DNA from: Planctomycetaceae bacterium
GTDB lineage: Bacteria; Planctomycetota; Planctomycetia; Planctomycetales; Planctomycetaceae
Direction: 5' to 3'
DNA length: 40,089 bases
NCBI GenBank assembly: GCA_029243145.1
Contig: JAQWSQ010000210.1
Coordinates: forward strand, 1 to 40,089
Below, in pieces: positions 1-9,832 of the stretch. A program made the position numbers and the translations under genes. Below the pieces are notes generated by a model. It saw nothing but the letters and a program-made list of their open reading frames with translations, was not told the DNA's origin and did no database searches. The first letter of the stretch is position 1. Each line of letters starts with the position of its first letter.

Positions 1-477
1 GAATGGGATAAAAAGCAAAACCTGCCGAAAGGACGTGGCGTGGGGATTGCCTGTGTCCGTTCATTTCTCGGTTATACAGGGCATGTGGTTGAAGTCGAAG
101 TGACCAAGGAGGGTACGGTGAAGATCCCGAATGTCTGGGTCTCTCTTGATTCCGGCACGATTGTTAGCCCGAACCGCGTTCGCGCGCAGTTGGAAGGTGC
201 CGCCAACATGGGAGCGACACAAGCGTTGTACGGAGAAATCACGTTCACAAATGGGGTTGCCGATCAATCGAACTACGATACCTATCAAATGACGACTCTC
301 ATCGATGCGCCGCGGAATATCCATATGGATGTCGTGGAGAGTGAAGCTGCCCCATCGGGAGTGGGAGAGACTGGTGTTCCTTCGTTTGCTCCTGCTTTGT
401 GTAATGCCATCTTCGCGGCTACGGGGAAGCGAGTTCGAGACTTGCCAATTTTAAAGCATGACTTGTCCTGGTCGTAG
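1..477 (+). CDS. Xanthine dehydrogenase/isoquinoline 1-oxidoreductase-type molybdopterin-binding subunit, C-terminal part
   Basis: The frame is open from base 1, so the gene begins outside the window; 158 codons are visible. The protein belongs to the molybdenum hydroxylase large subunits, which oxidise aldehydes or N-heterocycles at a molybdopterin-cytosine cofactor. Visible hallmarks are GRGVGIA near the start, VSPNRVRAQLEGAANMG, which matches the conserved substrate-channel region, and GVGETG near codons 121-126, where E123 fits the family's catalytic glutamate. The end, NAIFAATGKRVRDLP, is typical of the family's C terminus. The fit is closest to the IorB-like subgroup, but the substrate cannot be inferred. 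The partner 2Fe-2S subunit would be expected upstream, outside the window. A sulfatase follows 37 bases after the stop. Confidence 0.88.
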   Translation, partial: EWDKKQNLPKGRGVGIACVRSFLGYTGHVVEVEVTKEGTVKIPNVWVSLDSGTIVSPNRVRAQLEGAANMGATQALYGEITFTNGVADQSNYDTYQMTTLIDAPRNIHMDVVESEAAPSGVGETGVPSFAPALCNAIFAATGKRVRDLPILKHDLSWS

Positions 478-514
478 GCAGCCGAATGACGCAAATGATT
501 TTCGGAAGTTCTTC

Positions 515-1906
515 ATGAATCCCCTTCGCATTATGGCTGGTCGTTTATTGACCATGGTTTTGGTGAGTGTGGTATTGAACATTCACTCGGCCATGGCTGA
601 TGATCGACCAAACATCGTTCTGATATTTACTGACGATCAAGGCATCAGCGATGTCGGTTGTTACGGTAGCGAAATTCCCACGCCTCATATTGATTCACTG
701 GCGAAAGACGGTCTGAAATGTACGTCTTGGTATTCGGCTTCTTCAATCTGCACACCGTCTCGGTATGGGTTGTTGACAGGGCAGAATCCGAGCCGGTCTC
801 AAGATCAGTTGTTGGGCGCGTTGATGTTTTTGGGCGAAGAGGACGCTCAGCGTGGATTGCAACCAGGAGAAACGACGATTGCCGAAGTTCTTCATGGTGC
901 CGGATATCAAACCGCTTTGCTGGGGAAATGGCATCTGGGGCATGGCGCGAAATCGTTCCTACCGACACAACACGGCTTTGATCTGTTTCGTGGGCACACT
1001 GCTGGCTGTGTGGATTACTTTACGATGACCTACGGTGTTTTGCCCGACTGGTATCACGGCGAAGAGCATGTCTCTATCAACGGTTACGCGACTGATGTGA
1101 TTACTCAGGACGCGGTTCATTTCCTGCAGAATCAAAAATCGAGTGATAAACCGTTCTTTCTTTATCTCTCGTATAATGCGCCACATTTTGGGAAAGGGTG
1201 GAGTCCCGGTGCGGGAGAAACTGTCAACATTATGCAGCCGCAAGCCAATGATTTGAAACGGGTTGATTTCATCGATGATAAGATTCGAAGGGAGTTTGCC
1301 GCGATGACTGTGGCACTCGATGATGGAGTCGGCAAAGTCTTGAAGACAATCAAGGAGAATGGTTTAGAAGAAGAGACTCTGGTGGTGTTTCTGACGGATC
1401 ACGGAGGTGACCCCGTTTATGGTGGGAATAATCTTCCTTATCGAGGGGATAAAGCGACTTTGTTCGAAGGGGGATTGCGTGTGCCGGCAATCTTTCGTTG
1501 GCCGGGAAAAATTAAAGCCGGCAGTACAACGAATGAGGTATTAACATCACTCGATCTCTTTCCGACCTTCTGCAAACTCGCCGATGTGGATGTCACGAAA
1601 CTGCGTCTGGATGGTCTTGATTTGTCAGACGTGATTCTGCGTCAGAATCAGATCGCAAAGCGTGATTTGTTCTGGGAACTCGGAGCTCACAAGCGGCTTG
1701 ATCGTGGTGCCTGGACTTCTGTTCGTAGCGGAGATTGGAAATATCTTCAAGATGCCGATGGCATTGAGTACCTATTCAATCTCCAGAAAGATCCCTACGA
1801 AAAAGAGGATTTGTCCGGACAGAAAACTGATGTCTTTCTGAAAATGAAATCGCGTCGAGATGCGTTGGTTCGGCAATATCGACCTCAACCGACCTTGGTC
1901 GAGTGA
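515..1906 (+). CDS. Secreted formylglycine-dependent sulfatase (arylsulfatase type)
   Basis: Family S1 sulfatase, 463 residues from the start chosen here. The N terminus (MNPLRIMAGR, then a hydrophobic stretch and an A-M-A|DD cut site near residue 28) is a signal peptide, so the enzyme is exported. The metal-binding start NIVLIFTDDQG is at about residues 33-43. C79-T-P-S-R is the motif whose cysteine is converted to formylglycine. FLTDHGG further on carries the conserved metal-binding Asp-His. It hydrolyses sulfate esters, probably of algal or host polysaccharides in a marine planctomycete (inference). The frame opens upstream at 458, but that would put about 20 polar residues before the signal peptide. 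ATG 515 or ATG 533 is therefore the likely start. The maturase (anSME) is not in the window. Confidence 0.93.
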   Translation: MNPLRIMAGRLLTMVLVSVVLNIHSAMADDRPNIVLIFTDDQGISDVGCYGSEIPTPHIDSLAKDGLKCTSWYSASSICTPSRYGLLTGQNPSRSQDQLLGALMFLGEEDAQRGLQPGETTIAEVLHGAGYQTALLGKWHLGHGAKSFLPTQHGFDLFRGHTAGCVDYFTMTYGVLPDWYHGEEHVSINGYATDVITQDAVHFLQNQKSSDKPFFLYLSYNAPHFGKGWSPGAGETVNIMQPQANDLKRVDFIDDKIRREFAAMTVALDDGVGKVLKTIKENGLEEETLVVFLTDHGGDPVYGGNNLPYRGDKATLFEGGLRVPAIFRWPGKIKAGSTTNEVLTSLDLFPTFCKLADVDVTKLRLDGLDLSDVILRQNQIAKRDLFWELGAHKRLDRGAWTSVRSGDWKYLQDADGIEYLFNLQKDPYEKEDLSGQKTDVFLKMKSRRDALVRQYRPQPTLVE

Positions 1907-1933
1907 TTTCATGTCTTTCTTTGAATAGTTGGT

Positions 1934-1947
1934 TTTACCGGGGTAAA
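1934..1947. other. Perfect palindrome TTTACC-GG-GGTAAA
   Basis: Inverted repeat with 6-bp arms and a 2-nt centre, 28 bases after the sulfatase stop. It has no T-run, so it is a poor intrinsic terminator. It could be a small operator, but nothing else supports that. Confidence 0.3.
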
Positions 1948-2128
1948 CGCATTACTTAATGGTCTGTTTCGATTCCCCCTCTGTATTTGAGATTGTACTG
2001 GGTGGCGATGAAGGTTGGCTGGACTCCCCGCCGAACCGGGACGACAAACCGATCCTCTTGACGGGTTTCTTGGGAAAATCTATCTTTCCCGGCATTTACT
2101 CTCACGCTTCCAGAAATAAGGCTGCATT

Positions 2129-3256
2129 GTGGATTCAGACGTTGCCCAAAACTCTTCCCGATCATCACGCTGGTTGGCTTTGTGGGAAGTTGTTGCAGTG
2201 GTCGGTCTCATTGAAGTCTATCTCTGGTTCCTCAAAGGAACATCTCACAAACTGTCCAAGAATATGGTCGTGATTTCCATTGTGGCCGCGGTGGGATTCA
2301 GTTTTTGGAATCACCGACCTCAATTGCCCGAGAAGACGTCTCTTGTGCAGTCATGGTTAAAAATACTTGTGGGTTCAGTGCTACTTGCTTCAATCCTCAT
2401 GCTGTGTGCGTGGGGCTTGGGTGTTATTAACGTCGACTCTTACTCAAGTTTCTGGGCGAAATTTCTCAGTGACCAAACATGGTGGAAGCGAAAAGTTGGA
2501 ACCGTTGTTGCCCAGCAAATTGCCTTGCAGCTTTGTCTTCTACCTGCTTGTATGACTCTCTGCAAAAGTCGATGGAAAGGAATTGCCCTCTCGTCATTTC
2601 TCTTCGGGATGATTCACTCTCCTAATCCGTATCTTATGCTGATTACCATTGCGGGAGGATGTTTCTGGTGTTGGATGTGGCTCGATTCACGCCGAATGAT
2701 GCCTCTGATCTGTTCTCACTTACTGCTGGCGATTTTGGCGCAAGAGTATTGCAATGATGCTCTCTACAATATGCGTGTTGGGGCCAAAGTATTGGATCTT
2801 TTCCCGCAGAGCGTTCAGTCGGCCTCGGGTGAGTCTTTCATTAACGACCCTATGCTGCTGAGTGGTGAATGGAATGCATTGAAGATCGAAGGGGATGAAG
2901 TGACTTGTCACTGTTGGCCCGTTGATGTCCGAGAGCGGCAATTGATCGACGAACTGGTTGTGTACACCGCTGTCGATGAGGAATTGTCTCGTTTTCCTGT
3001 CGAGCGAGTTCACAGTGATTATACACAAGAGGTTTATGGTCCCAATGTCCAAGAGGCGGGGTTTCGTCTTCGTCTTCCGCTCAAATACTTTCGGAGCGCA
3101 GTGGAAATCTATGCATATCGTGACGGGATTGGATATTCCAGATTAGTTTATATGCCCGAAAAATCGCCAGACAAAAAATGCAATCCCTATGTGGCTACCA
3201 GGCGGAGGGCGAGAGAAGAGCAACTTGCCACAGCACACAAAAGGAACGTGCATTGA
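2129..3256 (+). CDS. CPBP (CAAX/Rce1-like) family membrane protein with substituted first motif and a soluble C-terminal domain
   Basis: 375 residues from a GTG start with a weak ribosome site. The first ~205 residues hold several hydrophobic segments. FGMIH (H163) and the SHLLL helix (H197) match motifs 2 and 3 of the CPBP glutamic intramembrane protease family, and the glycine-rich stretch between them (AGGCFWCW) also fits. Motif 1, normally EExxxR, reads QQIALQ (Q129, Q130), so the usual catalytic glutamate pair is missing. The last ~150 residues are soluble and lack membrane segments; I do not recognise a domain there. It could be a protease of a subgroup using glutamine at this site or a non-catalytic relative. 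It lies alone between two sulfatase genes, convergent with the next one (21-base gap). Confidence 0.7.
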   Translation: MDSDVAQNSSRSSRWLALWEVVAVVGLIEVYLWFLKGTSHKLSKNMVVISIVAAVGFSFWNHRPQLPEKTSLVQSWLKILVGSVLLASILMLCAWGLGVINVDSYSSFWAKFLSDQTWWKRKVGTVVAQQIALQLCLLPACMTLCKSRWKGIALSSFLFGMIHSPNPYLMLITIAGGCFWCWMWLDSRRMMPLICSHLLLAILAQEYCNDALYNMRVGAKVLDLFPQSVQSASGESFINDPMLLSGEWNALKIEGDEVTCHCWPVDVRERQLIDELVVYTAVDEELSRFPVERVHSDYTQEVYGPNVQEAGFRLRLPLKYFRSAVEIYAYRDGIGYSRLVYMPEKSPDKKCNPYVATRRRAREEQLATAHKRNVH

Positions 3257-3277
3257 GAGAGTCTGTGATTAAAAATT

Positions 3278-4735
3278 CTATTTGAGATCGTTGTTGCGGA
3301 CATCGGTGAGTTTGTCTGCTATTTTGCGTTTGAACTCTGCAACTATATTTGCGTGGGTCTCTTTCTCGGCCAGATTGGTAAACTGCTGCGGATCATTCCG
3401 CATGTCGAAGAGTTCAATACCACTCTCCGCTTTTTCACCATATTGGATATAGGCCCAGTCGCGTTCTCGCAGCAGAAACCCTTTTCGCATTGGGGCGACC
3501 GATAATGCTGCCTTGCGGAGACTCAGCGTTTCGTGATCCAAAATGCTGGAAATATCGATTCCCTGAAGTCGTTCTGGAACTTCCAGGCCACATAGTTTGG
3601 CCGTCGTTGGATAGAGGTCTAGCAACTCGACAAGAGAGTGGCTGACATTGGGGTGCTTGCCGGGAACACTGATGATCAATGGCACTGCTGCAGATTCATC
3701 GCGTAAGCTCACCTTGGCCCAGAAGTCGTGCTCTCCCAGATGATATCCGTGGTCGCTGGTGAAGATGATTACCGTATTGTCGAGGAGACCGGCGTCTTCG
3801 ACGGCGTCTAAGACCTTCCCGACTTGTGCGTCCATGTAGGCGACAGATGCATAATATCCTCCGACTGCTTTTTTCTGACGGCGGATGTCCATCTTCATAT
3901 TGATGCTGGTTTTGTAGTTGATTCCCGGCTTGGGGATATCATCCCAGTCACCGGGGAATTTCTGAGGAAGCTTGTTTTTCTCATACGGTAAGAAAGGTTC
4001 GTAGTACGAACGTGGTGAGACAAAAGGAACGTGAGGTCGTACGAAGCCAACACCAAGCCAGAAAGGTTCGTCTTTGTGTTTGTGAATCAATTCGACGGCT
4101 TTGGCTGCCGTCTTTCCATCGGAATGGACGAGGTCGTCTCCGTCAGCCTCGACAACAACAAACGTATTCCCTCCCACAACCGGTTTTTTGCCGTTGGGGT
4201 TGCCTTCTAGAGTCTCACCATCACCGGGGGCTTTCCATTCAGGGCCGGGACTGTTAAATCGTTCTGTCCAAGAGTCCGCATCGTCGGCACCATGAGACCC
4301 GGCTTCGATTCCTCCGGGGACACCCATGTGATAAATTTTGCTCACTCGTGCGGTGTAATAGCCAGCGTTTTTGAAGTGTTGAGACCACGTGGCTCGATCG
4401 CCAATTTGTGGACGTGGGTTCGTGTATCCGAGGACACCCGTTGCATGGGGATAATAGCCAGACATCAAAGAGGCTCGTGACGGGCCGCAATACGTCCCTT
4501 GACAAAATGCGCGGGTGAAAAGAGTTCCTCGTGCGGCGATACGGTCAATATTGGGGGTCTGACAGACTTCGTTACCGTAACAGGATAACGCGGTGGCCGT
4601 GAGGTCGTCCGAAATGATGAAGAGTACGTTGAGTGGTTTCTTTGCGTCATCTGCTTGAGCGCCTTGCGGCGGGAATGATAGATTCATACAGCAGAGGAAC
4701 GATAAAAATATGACGCGTGACAGTCGATTGCTCAT
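3278..4735 (-). CDS. Secreted sulfatase, iduronate-2-sulfatase/choline-sulfatase-like
   Basis: 485 residues with a signal peptide (MSNRLSRVIF followed by a hydrophobic core; cut near A27-A29). The metal-binding segment VLFIISDD lies at about 37-44 and the formylglycine motif is C83-G-P-S-R. HVPFVSP and TSDHGYHLGEH are characteristic of the iduronate-2-sulfatase-like branch, which differs from the sulfatase at 515-1906. It removes sulfate esters outside the cytoplasm; the substrate is unknown. ATG 4735 is preceded by GGAAAG at suitable spacing. The gene is divergent from the giant PQQ-propeller gene; the 154-base gap must hold both promoters. Confidence 0.93.
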   Translation of the reverse strand: MSNRLSRVIFLSFLCCMNLSFPPQGAQADDAKKPLNVLFIISDDLTATALSCYGNEVCQTPNIDRIAARGTLFTRAFCQGTYCGPSRASLMSGYYPHATGVLGYTNPRPQIGDRATWSQHFKNAGYYTARVSKIYHMGVPGGIEAGSHGADDADSWTERFNSPGPEWKAPGDGETLEGNPNGKKPVVGGNTFVVVEADGDDLVHSDGKTAAKAVELIHKHKDEPFWLGVGFVRPHVPFVSPRSYYEPFLPYEKNKLPQKFPGDWDDIPKPGINYKTSINMKMDIRRQKKAVGGYYASVAYMDAQVGKVLDAVEDAGLLDNTVIIFTSDHGYHLGEHDFWAKVSLRDESAAVPLIISVPGKHPNVSHSLVELLDLYPTTAKLCGLEVPERLQGIDISSILDHETLSLRKAALSVAPMRKGFLLRERDWAYIQYGEKAESGIELFDMRNDPQQFTNLAEKETHANIVAEFKRKIADKLTDVRNNDLK

Positions 4736-4889
4736 GAAGAATCTTTCCGTGCAGAGAAATAGGCAGTATTCCCATTAAACAGTGCCACAATCACGACTTC
4801 CAGTTCGAAATCTATCTGTAACAGACTTCGTTCAAATGCTATCATTGGAAATCGTGCTCTCGTCAGAAATGCAGTCAGGATCAGCCTCT

Positions 4890-7800
4890 ATGAGATTATT
4901 GTTTGGCCATGATCGGTCAGTACGGTTCCTAGTCGGAAGCTTGGCTGTTTCCTGCGCAGTTGTTCTCTGGTCGATACATGATTGGGAACTACAAGCAAAT
5001 CAGCCTGTCACTCGCCCGGCCTCACAACAAGTTTCGAGTCAGATTCCATTTGAGCAATTGTATGCACGGAACGGTTCTCTGTACCGGAACTTTAGGTATG
5101 CGGTTCAGTCTAATGATGAATCGCGAGCAGTCGCTCTGGCGCAATCGGTTCTTCAGGCGGACGAAGATCACTTTGTTGCAGAACAAAATGGTCGGACGCA
5201 CAGTCTTAAAAAATTCGCGTTCGATTATTTAGAGTCTTTATCTCACGCACAGTTTCGCAAGTACCAACAGCAATGGGAACTCGATGCTGAAGTCCTTTTA
5301 GACGATGCACGAGAGTCGGGAATTCCGGTTGACTATTTGAAATTGGTGGATCGTTATTATTTCACTCCCAGCGGATATCAGGCAGTGGATTGGCTGGCGA
5401 CACGATCTCTCGACCTGGGTCAATTTGAGACGGCATCTCGCTTATGGAATGACGCGATTGATTCCCCCGTCCATTCCAGTCGCATTGGCTCACAAGTCTT
5501 GTTCAAAGCGGCAGTCGCCAATCGTCTGGCCGGTCATGGAGAGCGTGCCGCCATTTTGATGAATCGTTTGGTCGATTCCGAAGAGGGGCGAAAATTAAGT
5601 CTCAAGTTGGAAGACTATTTGAGAGCACAAGTTTCGGATAATTCGTTTGTCCCCCCCACGCATCCTCCGCGGTTGGCTGAGGAGTGGCAAGTGTCACTCG
5701 TGGAGAATTTATTGGAGACAGACATGAGCCTGTTGCAGAACTGGAGGCAAGAAGATTGGGTCAATCGGAAAACACTCAGCATCGCCAGTTCTGCCGTGGT
5801 GAATGGAGACTTGATGGTGGTTCGGGGCTACAATCACCTCCATCTGATCAATACAGAAACAGGAGCATTAAAAGCCAATTATCCGCTGACTCCTAATCTC
5901 AAACAGGCCGCTTCGGAATTTGAAAAAAGCCGCTTGGATCAACAGCGCTGGGAGCGATTGTCGAACCGTGCAGAGTTTTATGAGTCATTCGTCTGGAATA
6001 CGTTGCATACCCAACTCTCCTCTGATCATCGCCACGTCTATCTGATTGAAGATGATCCTTCTTGGCAGGATGCACGTCCCAGAAGACCTGGTGAGCAATT
6101 CAGGGTTCGTCCGGGAGAAGGAAATGGCAACCCCCCAAACGAACCGGTTCCATTCAACCGATTGATTGCCTTGCCTCTCAAAAACGTGGAGGCCCATGAC
6201 TCTGAGGCTTGGGAGCCGGTCTGGGAACTGTCCTCTGCCGATGAAGAACAAGATGATTACAAAGGCGTCTATTTTCTATCTCCCCCGGTCAATGTCGATG
6301 GAGTTCTTTACACAGTGGGCGAACAGGAGGAAGCCATCCGGCTTTTTTGTATCGACCCCTCGAATGGACGATTACTCTGGACGCAAGGTTTGGGCTTTCC
6401 GATGGCTCCGCTTTACGAAGATTCCAGTCGGCGTTTTCGTGGCTGCGTCGTTCGGTCGGCAGGTGATAAACTGATTGTTACCACGCAGGTCGGATTGGTG
6501 GTGGCATTGGACCCGGTCCGTCGAACATTGGAATGGGTCTATTACTTGGGGGAGTCTCCTTCTCGTCAGCAGTTTGCATTTCGCGGCCGCGATCTCGAAC
6601 AGTCGGTGGGCTTTCTCGGCTTTCTTGATGAGCCAGTCATTGATCATCATCACTTGTATTTAGTGCCTCGTCAGTCAAAACAGTTGCACTGTGTCGACCT
6701 GAAGACTGGTAACCTGCTCTGGAAAGTGAATCGCAATCAGCCTACTTCATCAGCCGACGAGAGCGCCGGTGATGAATATCTGGGAGGCCTTTGGGAAAAT
6801 GTGCTGTTAGTGGTGGGATCGCGAGAAACACGGGGGATCTCTACGCAAGATGGACGCGAATTATGGGAAATTCGTCATCATCGAATTTCCGGTCATGGAG
6901 TTCAACAGGATGATGAATATTTGTTACCACTTGAGGATAGTCAAATATTACGTATTCGATTTGCCGACGGCCGAAATAGAACCATCGGTTTGAGTGGTGA
7001 AGTGAAGACACCGTCCTCCGTGAGTTTGTCAGGTGTTGCGGGTGACCAAGCCATTGCAGATCACCCTGCTCCTTCTCCCTTGTTCGGTCATTTACTGGTT
7101 GCCAACGACCATCTGATTTCGCTGGGAATTAACTCGATTACTGCCCTTCCCGAACCGGTGAAGTATCTCGATGCGTTGGAACGATTGGATGCGGCGGGGA
7201 AATTGTCCGCCGAGCAGCAGTTCCGGTTGATCGAACTCGAGCCTCAAATGACGGTGGCTGAACGGATTGATGCTTTTGAAAATCTGTTGGCTGATAGTTT
7301 AGAAGTAAGTCTGCGAAAACGGATTGAAGCAAAATACCAGGACGATCTGTTTGAACTCATTCAACGAGATCCGGGGCAGATTGTTTCGATCGCAGAAAAA
7401 CTTAAGAAATTCCAAGCATCTGAAGATGATGAAATCCGTTTATTGATTCATCTCAGCTTTCAACAGATGAAACTGCAGCAGTTTGAAAACGTGTTGTTCA
7501 CTCTGAAGCAACTCGGCGAATTGGAATCCGAGTCTCTGTTTGAAGTACCGGGTGAACGTGGCTTATCCGTCTCTTTGGGAGCATGGATGAGGACAATTTG
7601 GGACTGGTCACAGATCGATCGTGAAGATTCACTCCTCGCAGAATTTGATGAGTATCTGAATCTGCGCAGACAACAGGCAGTCATCAGCGGTCAAAAAGAC
7701 CAAATGGAACGCTTGTTGGACCAATTTCCGGGAGTGAATCAACTCGACAGTGTTCGCTTGAGATTGGCACCACTTTGTATTGCAGAAAGGCAATATCATG

Positions 7801-9470
7801 AAGCGGAGATGTTGTTGATGGCTGTCATGAATCACGAAGACAGTTCTCTCTCATCAGCAGCCACGATTCAACTTGCCCAATTATGGCATGAATTTGGATT
7901 GAGTGAACAAGCTGCGACGCTTTTGGCGAATTTGGATCAAACTGACGTGTTAGGTCATTCAGTGGAAGTTCAGGGTCATCTCACAACACTACAATCACAG
8001 TCCGAAATTAAGGCTGCCTTATTCAATCGAGAATTGCCCAGAGAAGAATTGAAGCAGGTCACAATCTCTACTTTGCAGCCCGGACATCCACAGACGATTT
8101 TGAAAGAGTCTCACGACGGCTATCGCAGAATCTATCCCACGCCGATGCATTGTGCTTTTGATTTGTTGGCGAAAGAGAATCCAGAGCAGATGAGTACACA
8201 TCATTTGCTGGAAATTGTTTCTCGATCGAAGGGGGTTGTTGCGGCTCGCATGTCGTTGCCAATCCGAGGGGATTACGAGCGGGATTCGAGTCAGTCAGTA
8301 GTCGGTCATCTGTTTCCGTTTGGCAGCATGGGACAAATTCGTGGGGTCTCACTTCTCGATACTGCGGCGGGAGAGCCCGCTTGGACGAGGTCGTTTCTGG
8401 ATCCCGAAATGGGAGAGATTTTGAAAGTCGGACCATTCGATAGTGAGTTCATCTTATTCCGGAATCAGGACACATTGCTGGCTGTCGATGCACGGAACGG
8501 CCGCGTTTTCTGGCGACGTGACGATCTGGTGCCGTCGGACTCGAGTAGTAGAAATAAAGCTCGAAATCCCTTGTTTGGTGATCATCGTGTGGTGGTGCGG
8601 CAGGCGGGGAGCCAGGCAGATTATGAAGTTTACAGAAGTTTCACCGGGCAACAAGTGGCGGTTTCCGACGCGATTCCCAAGACCGGCTCGATGGGGACGG
8701 TGGACCGATTGATGGTGATGATTCGATATGTTGGCGAAAGTGGTGGTGCCAATGCCAACGGACGTCGGCCGAGTGTTTCCGTCGTTGATATGGAAACCGG
8801 GAAGGAAGTCTTTGCCTCGCCTTACTGGAGCCAATATTGCAGTCAACTGGATGATGACAGGCTGGTCCTCATCGATCATGAAAAACAATTACGTGTCATC
8901 GATCTTAAGCAGAGGATGGAAGTTGTCTCCATTCCGACCGAGTTCGGCGAATTGTCGGATGTGAAACTATTCCGTTACCTCGAAGATTCCCAAAATCATT
9001 ACATCAACATTCAACGCGTAACTGATTTTCAGCGCGTTGAAGGGGTTGATGGTAGTCGAGTCTTCTCGAACTTCGCCTCCAACCCATTCTTGCCGACGAC
9101 CGATGTGGTCGGTTTGTTGATCGCCGTCGATAAAAAAACTGGCAAGCGTCGTTGGGGCCGAATGCTCAATTCTTGCTCTATTATCCAGACGCCTTATGAG
9201 TCTCCTCCCTTCCTGACGACTCTCAGTTGGCGGACGAGACAACGCGTCCCCAACACGCGGAGATTGCACATCGAAGCTCTTTCGCAAAAAACCGGCAACA
9301 CGTTAGGAGTCAGCGACGACTTTGTGCCACTCGATCAGCTCAGCCAACTCTTCCAAGCCCGCTATGAGCGAGCTGCCGGTTATCTCGAATTGAATGGCCC
9401 CACGTATCGCGCCCGAATTAAATTTAACCCTTCGCGAGACCGCGAAATTCTGGCACCGGGGCCGTTTTGA
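4890..9470 (+). CDS. Giant PQQ-like beta-propeller protein with central alpha-helical repeats, membrane anchored
   Basis: 1,526 residues from ATG 4890, which has AGGA nine bases upstream; the frame is open back to 4782 and ATG 4869 is an alternative. An N-terminal hydrophobic segment (about residues 12-30) suggests a signal anchor. The first propeller shows PQQ-type blades such as TETGALKAN (~320), DPSNGRLLW (~488), DLKTGNLLW (~603) and QDGRELW (~650). Residues ~750-1070 are helical, TPR-like. A second propeller follows: DTAAGEPAW (~1155), DARNGRVFW (~1198), DMETGKEVF (~1298) and DKKTGKRRW (~1412). Such domains resemble BamB/YfgL and PQQ dehydrogenases, but I see no dehydrogenase active site, so a scaffold role is more likely than catalysis. 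It is followed by a small membrane protein. Confidence 0.85.
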   Translation: MRLLFGHDRSVRFLVGSLAVSCAVVLWSIHDWELQANQPVTRPASQQVSSQIPFEQLYARNGSLYRNFRYAVQSNDESRAVALAQSVLQADEDHFVAEQNGRTHSLKKFAFDYLESLSHAQFRKYQQQWELDAEVLLDDARESGIPVDYLKLVDRYYFTPSGYQAVDWLATRSLDLGQFETASRLWNDAIDSPVHSSRIGSQVLFKAAVANRLAGHGERAAILMNRLVDSEEGRKLSLKLEDYLRAQVSDNSFVPPTHPPRLAEEWQVSLVENLLETDMSLLQNWRQEDWVNRKTLSIASSAVVNGDLMVVRGYNHLHLINTETGALKANYPLTPNLKQAASEFEKSRLDQQRWERLSNRAEFYESFVWNTLHTQLSSDHRHVYLIEDDPSWQDARPRRPGEQFRVRPGEGNGNPPNEPVPFNRLIALPLKNVEAHDSEAWEPVWELSSADEEQDDYKGVYFLSPPVNVDGVLYTVGEQEEAIRLFCIDPSNGRLLWTQGLGFPMAPLYEDSSRRFRGCVVRSAGDKLIVTTQVGLVVALDPVRRTLEWVYYLGESPSRQQFAFRGRDLEQSVGFLGFLDEPVIDHHHLYLVPRQSKQLHCVDLKTGNLLWKVNRNQPTSSADESAGDEYLGGLWENVLLVVGSRETRGISTQDGRELWEIRHHRISGHGVQQDDEYLLPLEDSQILRIRFADGRNRTIGLSGEVKTPSSVSLSGVAGDQAIADHPAPSPLFGHLLVANDHLISLGINSITALPEPVKYLDALERLDAAGKLSAEQQFRLIELEPQMTVAERIDAFENLLADSLEVSLRKRIEAKYQDDLFELIQRDPGQIVSIAEKLKKFQASEDDEIRLLIHLSFQQMKLQQFENVLFTLKQLGELESESLFEVPGERGLSVSLGAWMRTIWDWSQIDREDSLLAEFDEYLNLRRQQAVISGQKDQMERLLDQFPGVNQLDSVRLRLAPLCIAERQYHEAEMLLMAVMNHEDSSLSSAATIQLAQLWHEFGLSEQAATLLANLDQTDVLGHSVEVQGHLTTLQSQSEIKAALFNRELPREELKQVTISTLQPGHPQTILKESHDGYRRIYPTPMHCAFDLLAKENPEQMSTHHLLEIVSRSKGVVAARMSLPIRGDYERDSSQSVVGHLFPFGSMGQIRGVSLLDTAAGEPAWTRSFLDPEMGEILKVGPFDSEFILFRNQDTLLAVDARNGRVFWRRDDLVPSDSSSRNKARNPLFGDHRVVVRQAGSQADYEVYRSFTGQQVAVSDAIPKTGSMGTVDRLMVMIRYVGESGGANANGRRPSVSVVDMETGKEVFASPYWSQYCSQLDDDRLVLIDHEKQLRVIDLKQRMEVVSIPTEFGELSDVKLFRYLEDSQNHYINIQRVTDFQRVEGVDGSRVFSNFASNPFLPTTDVVGLLIAVDKKTGKRRWGRMLNSCSIIQTPYESPPFLTTLSWRTRQRVPNTRRLHIEALSQKTGNTLGVSDDFVPLDQLSQLFQARYERAAGYLELNGPTYRARIKFNPSRDREILAPGPF

Positions 9471-9525
9471 TGAAGGCTTGAAATTAAGGCATAGAAAATC
9501 TATGGCTGATCAAACTGAGGATGAA

Positions 9526-9825
9526 ATGAAGTCGCACTGGTTTGGCAAAGCGGTTGCCATTGTGACGATGCTCGTCGTTTTGTACTTAATGAGTCCACCG
9601 CTTGTGTTATCGCTGACAAGCAGTGATCAGGTCATTTTGACGACATACCGGCCGATTTTCACGGCTTGCGATCATTCTGAAAAAATTGATCATTTCTACT
9701 CTCGCTATGTCGGGTTGTTTCCTAGTAGATGTCTGTTTTTGTGGACGATGAGTAGGGTAGATTTCATACACATTCCAGAGGTGTTTATCGGGTATCCACC
9801 ATCTTCACTTTCCACTGATCCATAG
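9526..9825 (+). CDS. Small single-pass membrane protein, unknown function
   Basis: 99 residues from ATG 9526, which has GAGG five bases upstream; ATG 9502 in the same frame is an alternative. Residues ~8-30 (KAVAIVTMLVVLYL onwards) form one membrane segment. A short polar domain with YRPIF and FYSRYVGLF follows. The start lies 55 bases after the giant propeller gene, so the two are probably cotranscribed. I do not recognise a domain. The last ~35 residues look less like a conserved protein, so the 3' end could be eroded. The stop is 7 bases from that of the convergent SGNH hydrolase. Confidence 0.55.
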   Translation: MKSHWFGKAVAIVTMLVVLYLMSPPLVLSLTSSDQVILTTYRPIFTACDHSEKIDHFYSRYVGLFPSRCLFLWTMSRVDFIHIPEVFIGYPPSSLSTDP

Positions 9826-9832
9826 CCACTGA

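Noticed and set aside
1959..2273. 104-codon open frame upstream of the CPBP gene
   Set aside because: Overlaps the CPBP start in another frame and lacks a protein-like pattern.
8454..8888. 144-codon open frame on the minus strand
   Set aside because: Shadow of the giant propeller gene; no ribosome site or protein-like pattern.
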